A DNA stretch of 64,000 nucleotides from Actinobacteria bacterium IMCC26077 (GCA_002284915.1 CP015606.1:496001-560000), one strand, 5' to 3'. Counted from the first letter of the stretch, positions 1 to 9,668 are shown. Made by a program: numbers and translations. The notes: a model not told the origin generated them from the letters alone.

Positions 1-90
1 CGATATCTCGCCCCATTCATCAAATTCACTCGGCGCTCGCCGCACCGGATGGTCACTGGCGACCGCACGAATCCTCACCTCTAGAACCAT
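1..90 (-). CDS. partial unidentified protein at left edge
   Basis: An open frame on the minus strand begins with ATG at position 90 and runs off the left edge, giving 30 residues that start MVLEVRIRAV. The frame stays open to base 1 and the codons look normal for this genome. The gene would be divergent from the membrane protein starting at 128. Too little is visible to name a family; a GTG four codons downstream is an alternative start. Confidence is limited because only the first 90 bases are available. Confidence 0.4.
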   Translation of the reverse strand, partial: MVLEVRIRAVASDHPVRRAPSEFDEWGEIS

Positions 91-127
91 TTGGTAAGTC
101 TTACATAGTTCGCGAGATACTTGGCCT

Positions 128-1297
128 ATGGCCAATCTTGGAAGGCGCTTCATCAAGCTCTTCACCGATCGCGCCGTCTGGGTGCGACAGATAACTGTCA
201 CCGCAGCCGCAGCTGCGCTCGCCTGGGTACTTGGCGACCTTCTGATTGTTAACGGTGGGTTGGTAGCGGCGATTGTCGCGAGCCTTTCCACCCGAATCTC
301 CGTACATAAATCAATCCGGGAAGGCTTTGGTCAGATTGTTGGCACCACTATTGGTGCCGGTATCGCTCTGACTGCCGTCTGGTTATTTGATTTCGGATTT
401 GTAACTGTCGCAATCACCGTTTTTCTCTGCGCGGTGGTGGCACGCGCGCTTCACTTAGGGGAAGTCGCATCCATCAACGTTCCAGTAACAGCGCTAATTG
501 TGATTGGCCCTGGTTTGAGTGAGAACACTGCGATTCACAGAACACAGTCGACTCTATTGGGAGCCGCGATTGCAATTCTTTTCTCGTACTTCTCGCATCC
601 CAAGACTCCCGCTGGTCGAACTATCGACCAGATCTCGCGTTTGGGAAATAAGTGTGCGCTGCTGCTCGAGAAGATGTCCATTGGTGTAGCCCAAGGTTTT
701 ACCGAGAAAGATGCTGGTAATTGGTTGGCGCAGGCACGACTACTTGTTGAAGAGATTCCAAAAGTTCGCGCCCAAGCGCTAGAAGCCAAGAGTTTTGCTC
801 GCTGGTTTCCAACAGCCGAGTACGACCAAGCCGAGGAGTTATACGCACGTGGTGTTGCTGTAGAGCACACCGTCGTTCAAGTTCGCACTATCGCTCGCAC
901 TCTCTTTGATACCGCGGTGGAAGGGGGCATCACTGATGGAACGCGTGCGCAGATTTCACAGGCGCTTGCCACGGCAAGTAATGCGATTTCGGAGAAGGTG
1001 AAAGACTTCGCAACAATCGATGGACACGATGTCGATAATTCAGTAACTGTAGGGGTTCGCCAAGCCGGTGCCGACCTAACTGAGCGGCTCATTGAAGAGG
1101 CGAGTAAAGCCGATCCAGAACAGCTAGCCCGGAATATCTCGATTGCCACTAACCTCGAGCGGATTGCCGATTCGCTCGATCAGAGCTCTCCGGCGCTAGA
1201 TAAAGTCGCGACCCCAGATGAGCCTGCTGAACATAAGGTCATCAAAGATTTCCCGATCACCCGACGCATTGTTCGGATCTTTCGAAAGTATTTTTAG
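128..1297 (+). CDS. FUSC / aromatic acid exporter-like membrane protein
   Basis: 389 residues. The N-terminal ~160 residues hold about six hydrophobic segments (near 20-40, 42-55, 69-90, 90-108, 115-130 and 143-156), followed by a long, mostly helical, charged cytoplasmic part of ~230 residues. This matches the ArAE/FUSC-like proteins of actinobacteria, thought to be transporters of aromatic acids or other anionic compounds; the substrate cannot be read from sequence. It is a single gene, convergent with the serC side, and its stop codon overlaps the end of the micro-ORF on the other strand. The family call is fairly secure, the transport role is inferred. Confidence 0.75.
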   Translation: MANLGRRFIKLFTDRAVWVRQITVTAAAAALAWVLGDLLIVNGGLVAAIVASLSTRISVHKSIREGFGQIVGTTIGAGIALTAVWLFDFGFVTVAITVFLCAVVARALHLGEVASINVPVTALIVIGPGLSENTAIHRTQSTLLGAAIAILFSYFSHPKTPAGRTIDQISRLGNKCALLLEKMSIGVAQGFTEKDAGNWLAQARLLVEEIPKVRAQALEAKSFARWFPTAEYDQAEELYARGVAVEHTVVQVRTIARTLFDTAVEGGITDGTRAQISQALATASNAISEKVKDFATIDGHDVDNSVTVGVRQAGADLTERLIEEASKADPEQLARNISIATNLERIADSLDQSSPALDKVATPDEPAEHKVIKDFPITRRIVRIFRKYF

Positions 1298-1374
1298 AAG
1301 CCGCTTACCAAAATCATCGCCACGATTCCAAAAAGTACTACCAAGGTGACGATTCTTCGGGTGCGATTACTCAT
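1294..1374 (-). CDS. possible 26-residue single-pass membrane micro-protein
   Basis: ATG at 1374, 13 nt after the serC stop, encodes a basic head (MSNRTRRI) and a continuous hydrophobic stretch of ~17 residues, ending in a stop that overlaps the convergent gene's stop. The positive-inside, one-helix layout is typical of small bacterial membrane proteins. There is no clear Shine-Dalgarno, but a TAATCT box overlapping the serC stop lies 10 nt before the ATG. Function unknown. It could be fortuitous, since hydrophobic micro-ORFs arise by chance. Confidence 0.35.
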   Translation of the reverse strand: MSNRTRRIVTLVVLFGIVAMILVSGF

Positions 1375-1387
1375 GATTCTGCGGAGA

Positions 1388-2515
<1,128 letters not shown>

Positions 2516-2558
2516 CCGAAGATTCGATACCCCTCGATTCAGCGGGAATCTCTATGAC

Positions 2559-3236
2559 TCAAGGTGCTAAGCGCTGCCGCGACCATGTGCCATCGCTCAC
2601 TTTCGCGAAACGGATGCGGTCATGTAAACGCGAATATCGACCTTGCCAAAATTCGAATGTGTGGGGGAGCGCACGAAAGCCTCCCCAATTATCTGGAAGG
2701 GGAACGGCGCTACCTTCTGGATACCGTGCAGCGAATTCTTGGAATCTTTTTTCTAGAACTGCGCGATCGGGGATTTCCATCGATTGGTCACTTGCCCATG
2801 CGCCAATCTGACTTGACCACGGCCTCGATGCGAAGTACTCCTCCGATTCACCTCGAGAGACTTTCTCCACGCGCGCAGTGATGATGACCTGTCGCTCCAT
2901 CGCGTACCAAGGAAAGAGGAGCGAGAGCTCTGGGTTACTGTCGAGCGCCTGAGCTTTGGCAGATCGATAGTTAGTGAAGAAGGTGCAGCCGCCCTCGAGG
3001 CTATCGAAGCCCTTAAGGAGCACGGTCCGGGAGGAGATTCGCGCACCATCAAAGGTGCTCAAGACCATGGCATTCGCCTCGACCACATAGCTATTGCCCG
3101 CCGCCTCCGCGAGCCAGTTGGCGAAGAGGGGAAGGGGGTTGGCGCCAGCAAGGCCCTCTGTAAGGCCTACCTCCCCGTAGGAACGGCGCATAGCCCGAAT
3201 GGCATCGTTGATTGGGTCTGGCGCGCTCGGACTCAT
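2559..3236 (-). CDS. pdxH: pyridoxamine 5'-phosphate oxidase PdxH
   Basis: 225 residues from the ATG at 3236. It oxidises pyridoxamine- or pyridoxine-5'-phosphate to PLP using FMN and O2. Seen: the FMN-binding region SSRTVLLKGFD..GCTFFTNYRSAKA, the WYAMERQVI strand, PSQIGAWASDQS-like segment (here SSQIGAWASDQS), and the C-terminal family signature LHDRIRF...W..QRLAP. A longer frame reaches 3302, but the start at 3236 fits family length and has a TAGATT box 7 nt upstream (leaderless pattern). Divergent from citrate synthase. Confidence 0.95.
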   Translation of the reverse strand: MSPSAPDPINDAIRAMRRSYGEVGLTEGLAGANPLPLFANWLAEAAGNSYVVEANAMVLSTFDGARISSRTVLLKGFDSLEGGCTFFTNYRSAKAQALDSNPELSLLFPWYAMERQVIITARVEKVSRGESEEYFASRPWSSQIGAWASDQSMEIPDRAVLEKRFQEFAARYPEGSAVPLPDNWGGFRALPHTFEFWQGRYSRLHDRIRFAKVSDGTWSRQRLAP

Positions 3237-3243
3237 AGAAACA

Positions 3244-3249
3244 AATCTA
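3244..3249 (-). promoter_or_regulatory. -10 box of pdxH (leaderless)
   Basis: TAGATT on the minus strand, 7 nt before the pdxH ATG at 3236. It supports the shorter start. Confidence 0.5.
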
Positions 3250-3287
3250 GTCCCCTTCGCCGAAATGAGCGGTGGGAGCAGATGGGA

Positions 3288-3303
3288 AGTGGCGCGCGCC
3301 ACT
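3288..3303. promoter_or_regulatory. 16-bp perfect palindrome between pdxH and citrate synthase
   Basis: AGTGGCGC followed directly by its reverse complement GCGCCACT, in the divergent intergenic region. It starts 38 bp upstream of the presumed pdxH -10 box, and lies about 80 bp before the citrate synthase -10 (TACTCT near 3385). Position and symmetry fit an operator for a dimeric regulator; no regulator is encoded next to it. Confidence 0.4.
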
Positions 3304-3402
3304 CTCGTCAGCGGGTTTTCTGCCGTAGTTCTGGTTTGCCAGCGGTCAAAGCAGGGGCAGAATACGGGGGTCGAAAGAAGTAACTACTCTCAAGGGAGCT
3401 CC

Positions 3403-4515
3403 ATGGACGACTTCAAACCCGGTCTTGAAGGTGTCATCGCCTTCGAATCTGAGATTGCCGAACCGGATAAAGAGGGAAGTGCGCTTCGTTACCGCGGAGT
3501 AGATATCGAAGATCTCGTTGGTCGCGTTACTTTCGGCAATGTTTGGGGTTTGCTCGTTGATAACGAATTTAATCCTGGTCTGCCTGCAGCAGAACAATTC
3601 CCGCTACCAGTGCACTCTGGTGATGTTCGGGTAGATGTCCAATCGGCGATTGCGATGCTCGCTCCAGCATGGGGTTTGAAGCCGCTACTTGATATCTCCG
3701 ATGAAGAGGCGCGAAATAATCTCGCTCGAGTTTCCGTGATGGCCCTCTCTTATGTCGCCCAATCTGCGCGCGGCACCTGGCAACCAATGGTTCCGCAATC
3801 TGAGATTGACAAGGCGCACACCGTTGTTGAGCGAATGATGATTCGTTGGCGTGGCGAGCCGGATCCGCTTCATGTTCGCGCGATTGATGCATATTTTGTC
3901 TCGGCAGCCGAGCATGGCATGAATGCTTCAACATTCACTGCCCGGGTGATTGCTTCAACTGGAGCAGATGTCGCGGCGTCAATCTCTGGTGCGATCGGTG
4001 CAATGTCTGGCCCACTTCACGGAGGTGCACCGCTTCGAGTCCTGCACATGATTGAAGGCGTCGAGAAGAGTGGCGATGCCCGTAAGTACGTGAAAGATGT
4101 TATGGATCGTGGCGAGCGCCTCATGGGCTTTGGTCACCGCGTCTATCGCGCTGAAGATCCACGAGCACGCACCCTTCGTCGAACCGCGAAGGAGCTTGGC
4201 GCACCCCGTTACGAAATCGCATTAGCGCTCGAGCAGGCTGCGCTCGCCGAACTACAAGAGCGCTATCCAGAGCGCGTGCTTGCCACCAACGTGGAGTTCT
4301 GGGCAGCGGTCGTCCTCGACTTTGCGGAGGTGCCAGCGCACCTCTTCACTTCGATGTTCACATCCGCCCGAACAGCTGGTTGGGCGGCGCACATCCTCGA
4401 GCAGAAGAAGACTGGCCGCTTAATTCGTCCATCAGCGCGTTACATCGGACCAGGTCCGCGTAAGCCTGAGGATGTAAAGGGCTGGGATAGTTCCATCCAC
4501 TCGTTACACAACTAA
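3403..4515 (+). CDS. citrate synthase (type 2, CitA-like)
   Basis: 370 residues from the ATG at 3403. It condenses acetyl-CoA and oxaloacetate to citrate (TCA cycle entry) or a related 2-methylcitrate-type reaction. The three catalytic residues are present: His206 in MSGPLHGGAP, His245 in GFGHRVYR, and Asp306 in VLDFAEVPAHLF. An AGGGAG Shine-Dalgarno about 6 nt upstream fixes this start over a 68-residue longer frame. The short form lacking the N-terminal extension resembles the mycobacterial second citrate synthase, so the physiological substrate is not certain. Confidence 0.9.
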   Translation: MDDFKPGLEGVIAFESEIAEPDKEGSALRYRGVDIEDLVGRVTFGNVWGLLVDNEFNPGLPAAEQFPLPVHSGDVRVDVQSAIAMLAPAWGLKPLLDISDEEARNNLARVSVMALSYVAQSARGTWQPMVPQSEIDKAHTVVERMMIRWRGEPDPLHVRAIDAYFVSAAEHGMNASTFTARVIASTGADVAASISGAIGAMSGPLHGGAPLRVLHMIEGVEKSGDARKYVKDVMDRGERLMGFGHRVYRAEDPRARTLRRTAKELGAPRYEIALALEQAALAELQERYPERVLATNVEFWAAVVLDFAEVPAHLFTSMFTSARTAGWAAHILEQKKTGRLIRPSARYIGPGPRKPEDVKGWDSSIHSLHN

Positions 4516-4518
4516 TCC

Positions 4519-5874
4519 ATGGCCAGTGCGAGTGACCGAGTAGCAATAGTCTGGTTTCGTCGCGATTTACGGCTATCTGATCATCCGGCGCTCTCTGATG
4601 CAATCGCCAATTCAGATGCGATTATTCCGTTATTCATCCTCGATGAGAAGTTGATCAAACATGCGGGAACCAAACGCCTTGCCTATATGGCAAATTCACT
4701 CCGTGCGCTCGATCAATCGCTAAATAACAAGCTCCATATTCGGGTGGGCGATCAAGTAGCGGTGCTAAAAGATTTGATTGCGAAACACAATGTCTCTGGC
4801 GTCTACATCTCCGAGGAATTCGAGCCCTACGGTGTGGCTCGAGATGCACGAGTCGAAGCAGCCGGTATTCCACTGATCAAAGTTGGCAGCCCCTATGCAG
4901 TCGCTCCAGGTCGGGTACGGAAACCAGATGGCACGAATTACCGGGTCTACACCCCGTTTTATAAAGGTTGGGTCGTGCACGGTTGGCGTAAACCGATAGC
5001 TGCGCCGAAAGTTATCAATGCCTTAGAGCCAGCAAGTGATGCTCGAAACTTTCCAACGTGGGATTCACCTGAGGGTAGTGAGATCTTTGAAGCTGGCGAG
5101 GCAGCAGCGCATAAGCGGTGGAGTGAGTTTAAAAAAGGAGCGCTCGATTCATACGATGAAGCGCGCAATATGGCTGGCATTGATGGCACCAGCAAGTTGA
5201 GCGCGCATCTGAAGTGGGGGGAGATTCACCCACGCACATTGTTAGCAGAATTAGGCGCGAGTAAAGCTCACGAGGTCTACCGAAAAGAAATCGCATGGCG
5301 CGAGTTCTACGCCGACGTGCTCCATCACTATCCGCACACCGAGCATGAGTACTATTCGCCACAATTTGCGAATATGCGTTACGACGAACCGGGTGCAAAA
5401 TTCAAACTTTGGTGCGAAGGAAAGACTGGTTATCCCTTCGTTGATGCTGCGATGCGCCAGATAGTCAAAGAGGGCTGGATGCATAATCGAACCCGAATGG
5501 TGGTGGCATCGTTTCTAGTGAAAGATCTCCATATCGAATGGCAACATGGCGCCAACTTCTTCATGGAACATTTAGTTGACTTTGATGTGGCTTCAAATAG
5601 CCATGGCTGGCAATGGACTGCCGGGTGTGGCACCGATGCCTCGCCCTATTACCGCGTTTTCAATCCCATCGAACAAGGAAAGAAGTTTGATCCTGAAGGA
5701 ACTTACATTCGAAAGTATGTTCCGGAGCTACGCCATCTAGATAACGACCAGATACATGAACCCTGGCTCTATCTCGATGGATTTAGCCAGGGTTATGTCG
5801 AACGAATTGTCGATCACGCTCAAGAGCGAATCGAATCCCTTGCCCGTTTAGAGGAGATTAAGCAAGGAAATTAG
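4519..5874 (+). CDS. phr: deoxyribodipyrimidine photolyase / cryptochrome family
   Basis: 451 residues. The N-terminal Rossmann-like antenna domain begins VAIVWFRRDLRLSDHPAL and the C-terminal FAD-binding helical domain contains KEIAWREFYADVLHHYP, the GYPFVDAAMRQ helix, WMHNRTRMVVASFL and the WQWTAGCGTDASPYYRVFNP signature typical of class I CPD photolyases. It repairs UV-made pyrimidine dimers using light, fitting a sunlit habitat. It starts 3 nt after the citrate synthase stop, so the two may be cotranscribed. It converges on, and overlaps by 17 nt, homospermidine synthase. Confidence 0.93.
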   Translation: MASASDRVAIVWFRRDLRLSDHPALSDAIANSDAIIPLFILDEKLIKHAGTKRLAYMANSLRALDQSLNNKLHIRVGDQVAVLKDLIAKHNVSGVYISEEFEPYGVARDARVEAAGIPLIKVGSPYAVAPGRVRKPDGTNYRVYTPFYKGWVVHGWRKPIAAPKVINALEPASDARNFPTWDSPEGSEIFEAGEAAAHKRWSEFKKGALDSYDEARNMAGIDGTSKLSAHLKWGEIHPRTLLAELGASKAHEVYRKEIAWREFYADVLHHYPHTEHEYYSPQFANMRYDEPGAKFKLWCEGKTGYPFVDAAMRQIVKEGWMHNRTRMVVASFLVKDLHIEWQHGANFFMEHLVDFDVASNSHGWQWTAGCGTDASPYYRVFNPIEQGKKFDPEGTYIRKYVPELRHLDNDQIHEPWLYLDGFSQGYVERIVDHAQERIESLARLEEIKQGN

Positions 5875-7291
5875 CGAACTGCCATGGATCACTCTCGTCG
5901 TACTCTCGGTGATTCCATCCTTTAAATGGATCGAAGCGAGTAGCGAGTGGATCCCAATCGACAGGATTAGACCAGAGGGTCCCCAAGTAAGGCTCAATCA
6001 GAGGAAGCACTTCGCGCCAGGGCAGATCGTCTGGAACAAGTAAGCCAGCCTGCGGATTAGCCATCGCCCAGGCGACCGCGGCATATACCGAGGCTGCTAC
6101 TTGAAGCGTGGTCGCCGATTGACCTGGAGCGAGCAGACGCGCTTGATCAATAGAGAGTAACGAGCCGCACCACCAAGATTTGAAGGGATGGCCCATGAGG
6201 AGTACCCCGAGGCGATCCTCTCCACTAATAATCTCCTCATTCATAATGCGCTGATTCTCTTGGAGATTCCACTGACGCATCTCGGTTTCGCGCATCGATG
6301 CGATTGCAGCATCAGTTGGACAGTATGCGTAATGAACTGTCGGACGGTAAATCGCTTTCGCGCCATCCCAGACAGTGAGGTGATCTGAGAGGGTGAAGGC
6401 TTCACCGTGTCGGATAACCATTCCGGTTGTCTCGCATGATGGCACCCAGGAACGAACCCATGTCGTTGCGCCAGGTTGTGCGAGGGCAATCTGGTTCTGC
6501 GGACCAACTTTATGTGTGTACGCAGTGGGCGGGAGCGTCTTCTCGTGGGTTCCCCAACCTAATTCTGCGGGAGCAATTCCCTCTTCGTAGAAACCTTCAA
6601 CGCTCCAGGTATTAACAAATTCATCGACCTCTTTCGGTTTATCAGAGATTTGCGTATCGCGTTCTGCGATGTGGATGACCCGTACGTCGAGCGCCTGAGC
6701 TAGCGCCGGGTAATCATCGGCAGCAATCGCGCGCTCGACGGGAGCGCCAGACTTACCTTCTTTGAGCGCTCGGGTGCCGATTTCGACAAGGGCGCGCTTG
6801 ACCAGATGCGAGACCATTCCTGGATTTGCACCATGTTCGACAATTGCCGTTGCACCCGGTGATTTCCATGAGGCTTTCATCTCACGAAGGCGCATATGTC
6901 GGTAATAAAGGGTGCGCTCGATGGGATCACGAGTGGAGCCGCCAGCATATGGTTCCCACTCTTCCACCGAAGTGTTGAGGTAGAGCACGCCGTGATCGTG
7001 CGCCCAGCCGATGATGGCATTCGCATCGATATTCCACGCTAAATCGAGGAGAAAATCTCCAGCGGAGAGATACTTACTAAGGAACTCATCCATATTCTCT
7101 TTGGTAAGTCGGTCGATAATGTACGTGGCGCCGCGATTAATCGATGAGGTAAAGCGCTCTCGATTATCTTTGAAATCCACAATTGTCACTTGATGAGGTT
7201 CGACTAATTTGTCGAGAAGGATAGGAACTACACATTGGGATACGGATCCTGCACCGAGGACTAAAACTCGATTGTGGAATTTAGCGGCCAA
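5858..7291 (-). CDS. hss: homospermidine synthase
   Basis: 477 residues from a TTG at 7291, the usual length of bacterial Hss. The enzyme makes homospermidine from putrescine with NAD as prosthetic group. Seen: N-terminal nucleotide fold KFHNRVLVLGAGSVSQCVVP, the LDLAW..DA segment, YLNTSVEEWEPY, and IVEHGANPGMVSHLVKRAL, all shared with this member of the saccharopine-dehydrogenase-like superfamily. The TTG start is chosen because a full AGGAGG lies 4 nt upstream (7296-7301); the alternative ATG at 7336 has no ribosome site and adds 15 atypical residues. No other polyamine synthesis gene is in the window. Confidence 0.88.
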   Translation of the reverse strand: MAAKFHNRVLVLGAGSVSQCVVPILLDKLVEPHQVTIVDFKDNRERFTSSINRGATYIIDRLTKENMDEFLSKYLSAGDFLLDLAWNIDANAIIGWAHDHGVLYLNTSVEEWEPYAGGSTRDPIERTLYYRHMRLREMKASWKSPGATAIVEHGANPGMVSHLVKRALVEIGTRALKEGKSGAPVERAIAADDYPALAQALDVRVIHIAERDTQISDKPKEVDEFVNTWSVEGFYEEGIAPAELGWGTHEKTLPPTAYTHKVGPQNQIALAQPGATTWVRSWVPSCETTGMVIRHGEAFTLSDHLTVWDGAKAIYRPTVHYAYCPTDAAIASMRETEMRQWNLQENQRIMNEEIISGEDRLGVLLMGHPFKSWWCGSLLSIDQARLLAPGQSATTLQVAASVYAAVAWAMANPQAGLLVPDDLPWREVLPLIEPYLGTLWSNPVDWDPLATRFDPFKGWNHREYDESDPWQFANFLA

Positions 7292-7295
7292 CGAA

Positions 7296-7301
7296 CCTCC
7301 T
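7296..7301 (-). promoter_or_regulatory. AGGAGG ribosome binding site deciding the TTG start of hss
   Basis: AGGAGG on the minus strand is separated by TTCG from TTG at 7291. It is the clearest Shine-Dalgarno on this part of the minus strand and selects the TTG over the upstream ATG. Confidence 0.7.
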
Positions 7302-7396
7302 ATTGACGCATGAAGCTGCGGTTGAACGAGCTTCAAGTGACGGAACTAGAATCGGACTGCAGAATCGTAGGGCATAAATCGGGCGCCGATTACCGG

Positions 7397-8701
7397 CTAC
7401 CGGGCGCTCCGCTTCACCGCATACATCTTGGCATCGGCCGCCTCCAACGGATTACCAGATCCGGCGATGAGCGCGGCGCCAATGCTCACGCTCAGAGTGA
7501 GCTCACGTTCGCCGAGATAGAGCGGAGTCGCCAGGGCGAGCTTCAGTCGAGCAGCAAGTTGTTCGGCGCGCTCGAGCGGTGCGCTGATTAAGGCTCCGAA
7601 CTCATCTCCGCCCAATCGAGCGAGATAGGCATCGCTGGGCAACGCCGCTTGAAATCGGTGCGCCACCTCTCGCAGGATGTCGTCGCCAGCAGCGTGGCCA
7701 TGGTGATCATTGACAGCCTTAAAGCCATCGAGATCTAGCAAGAGTAAAGAGTTCGACCCATCCGTAGGAAGTTGCGATAGTCGAGCCAGAAACTCTCTCC
7801 GATTGCCGACGCCAGTTAATTCATCAGTCACCGCAAGTTGGCGGTGAATTCTCCCTTGCTCGGCTTCCTCAAGAGCGAGAGCCATCCGGATAAACGCAAG
7901 GAGCAGAGTAGCGATAGCAGGGGCGATGCTTGCTGTTGATACGGCCCGTGGATTGAGCGCATACCAGCCTAAGATCGATATCGAGAGCGCCAATGCTATG
8001 AAGATTGGTGGGTAAGTATTCATTACTCGCGCGCTGGTTCGCGGGAGCTTGGGACGTGCGGCAAGTAGGAGTAACGCGACTAACCAACCCTCATCAACAA
8101 TTCCACCAACGAGGTAGGTATCTCTGCTGTACAACCAGAGGTAACCGATATCACTGATGGTAAAGATAAATATCGCAATGAAGAGAATTGAATATTCCAG
8201 CGAGATTCCGTTGCGAGCTCCCAAAAGCAGTAGAACGAAGATCAGTAGGAGATCACCAACCGGGTAGAGCGTAAGGAGAAAAATCTCACTGGTGGAGCGA
8301 GCGTTAGATGTCGCAGCAAGAAGCAAGATAGAAAGTAGCGAAGAGATACCTATCGTAATAATTAGGGAATCGAGTACTTGAGTTCGCGAGATCTTGATTA
8401 TTTGTTGGCTTCGAAGAATGTAGAAGAAAATCAGTGGGTAGATAGCGACAAAACCAATGCCATTAACTGTAGGTGAAATCAAAATTCTGGTGAGATCTAT
8501 GAGTGCAGAGCCAATCGAAGCTACGGTCCACACGCTAATAGCGCTTGCGAGAATCCACTCTCGTCGGATAACCAGCCACACCGCCGTGCCGACCAAGATG
8601 AGGTTGTAGGCGAATACATCGACAAAATTATTGACACCAGCAATCATCGTTGTGGCGATCAGATGTATTAGCCCGGTAAGAACCGGGATAAACCGGAACA
8701 T
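7397..8701 (-). CDS. membrane-bound diguanylate cyclase (GGDEF)
   Basis: 434 residues. About 260 N-terminal residues form 7-8 hydrophobic helices, followed by a GGDEF domain starting near QLAVTDELTGVGNRR. The active-site motif RLGGDEF is intact (GGDEF at 364-368), so c-di-GMP synthesis from two GTP is expected at the membrane. The inhibitory I-site (RxxD five residues before GGDEF) reads LPSD, so product inhibition through that site is unlikely. No EAL or HD-GYP protein is in the window. The start at 8701 has a TACCGT box 6 nt upstream. The signal sensed is unknown. Confidence 0.88.
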   Translation of the reverse strand: MFRFIPVLTGLIHLIATTMIAGVNNFVDVFAYNLILVGTAVWLVIRREWILASAISVWTVASIGSALIDLTRILISPTVNGIGFVAIYPLIFFYILRSQQIIKISRTQVLDSLIITIGISSLLSILLLAATSNARSTSEIFLLTLYPVGDLLLIFVLLLLGARNGISLEYSILFIAIFIFTISDIGYLWLYSRDTYLVGGIVDEGWLVALLLLAARPKLPRTSARVMNTYPPIFIALALSISILGWYALNPRAVSTASIAPAIATLLLAFIRMALALEEAEQGRIHRQLAVTDELTGVGNRREFLARLSQLPTDGSNSLLLLDLDGFKAVNDHHGHAAGDDILREVAHRFQAALPSDAYLARLGGDEFGALISAPLERAEQLAARLKLALATPLYLGERELTLSVSIGAALIAGSGNPLEAADAKMYAVKRSAR

Positions 8702-8707
8702 AGCTCA

Positions 8708-8713
8708 ACGGTA
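8708..8713 (-). promoter_or_regulatory. -10 box of the GGDEF gene (leaderless)
   Basis: TACCGT on the minus strand, 6 nt before the ATG at 8701. Confidence 0.45.
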
Positions 8714-8781
8714 GGGGAGGATTAGCTGAGAGAGAAGGCTTTCCATTGTTCGAAGTCGCGCAGATAGGGCAAACTGGGCAG

Positions 8782-9210
8782 ATGGAAATCAATCGTAGGA
8801 ATTTCTTATGCGGCGCACTCCTCACCGCGCTCGGCACCACAACGGCTTCTGCTGAGGGCGCGATAGCTGCGACGGGCGTGAAGAAGTTGGCAAATGGCAC
8901 CGTTGAGGTAACGCCAGGCTCAATCAAAGCTTTGGCAAAAGTTGGTGGGGTCGCGCTGATCGGTGATGTCAATGGCGCGCCAACTGCTCTGGTTCGCGCT
9001 AGTGCAAAAAAATATCTCGCTCTTGATCTTCGATGTACCCATGCAGGTATCACCGTGAAACCTGAAGGTGGAAGTTTCTACTGTGCGCCGAATCAGGGTG
9101 GACATGGATCTGGATTCACACGAACTGGAAGCGTAAGCCAGGGACCAGCAACAGAACCACTGAGTAAATTGACAGTTACCGTGAAAGGGAAAAAGCTACT
9201 TGTAAGTTAG
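8782..9210 (+). CDS. Tat-exported Rieske-like protein with altered second motif
   Basis: 142 residues from the ATG at 8782 (a TTG at 8746 is in frame but would bury the signal). The N-terminus NRRNFLCGALLTALG is a twin-arginine signal, with likely cleavage after TASA. The rest matches small periplasmic Rieske proteins: first ligand motif CTHAG, and a second region YCAPNQGGHGSGF where the family has C-P-C-H-G-S-x-F. Here Cys and His are separated by six residues instead of two. It may still bind a [2Fe-2S] cluster with changed geometry, or have lost it. Divergent from the GGDEF gene; its stop overlaps the next, convergent gene. Confidence 0.75.
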   Translation: MEINRRNFLCGALLTALGTTTASAEGAIAATGVKKLANGTVEVTPGSIKALAKVGGVALIGDVNGAPTALVRASAKKYLALDLRCTHAGITVKPEGGSFYCAPNQGGHGSGFTRTGSVSQGPATEPLSKLTVTVKGKKLLVS

Positions 9211-9656
9211 ATTCCTACAGTGCAGGCAAGATCGCGCACAGTTAGCGCCATCTCGTACATATCCTTTGAGGTCTTCGAAAGTTTATCGAAGGTATCAAGG
9301 AGCGCACTCTTGGAACGTGCAAGCTCTTCCTTGTCAGCCGCAGTCAAAGAGGTGTCTGCCTCAGCGGTTGCGAATTGGGCGAGGAGATCGGCTTTCTCTT
9401 GCAGCTTCTTCGCGTAAGCCTTCTTGCCAGCGAGATACTGGTTATTGGAATCAATGCATTCCTTGATTAGCCAAGTGTTCTTAGCCCGCTTGACCGTTGG
9501 ATTTTTCTGGCAGATGTAATCAAAGCCAGCGATTTTCGCCTTTTGATTCGTCTTCTTGCATGAGCCACCAGCTTTGTTTGCGGCTTGAGCAGGAGCGCTC
9601 ATCAATCCCAAGAGGAAGATGCTGGTAGCAGCTGCGGCGATAAGTCGTCTGTTCAT
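9207..9656 (-). CDS. small secreted protein with two-cysteine N-terminal motif
   Basis: 149 residues. A clear Sec signal peptide (MNRRLIAAAATSIFLLGLM...APAQA, cleavage near residue 25) is followed by GGSCKKTNQKAKIAGFDYIC, a paired-cysteine motif of the kind seen in other secreted actinobacterial proteins, and then a charged, probably helical region of ~90 residues with one more Cys near the C-terminus. No enzymatic motif is visible and I do not recognise the family. A TAGGCT box sits 6 nt before the start. Convergent with, and overlapping by 4 nt, the Rieske-like gene. Confidence 0.7.
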   Translation of the reverse strand: MNRRLIAAAATSIFLLGLMSAPAQAANKAGGSCKKTNQKAKIAGFDYICQKNPTVKRAKNTWLIKECIDSNNQYLAGKKAYAKKLQEKADLLAQFATAEADTSLTAADKEELARSKSALLDTFDKLSKTSKDMYEMALTVRDLACTVGI

Positions 9657-9662
9657 AGCCTC

Positions 9663-9668
9663 AGCCTA
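9663..9668 (-). promoter_or_regulatory. -10 box of the small secreted protein (leaderless)
   Basis: TAGGCT on the minus strand, 6 nt before the ATG at 9656; the same hexamer and spacing as at serC. Confidence 0.45.

Noticed and set aside
3199-3402. 68-residue N-terminal extension of citrate synthase
   Set aside because: It overlaps pdxH on the other strand and has no ribosome site; AGGGAG and family length place the start at 3403.
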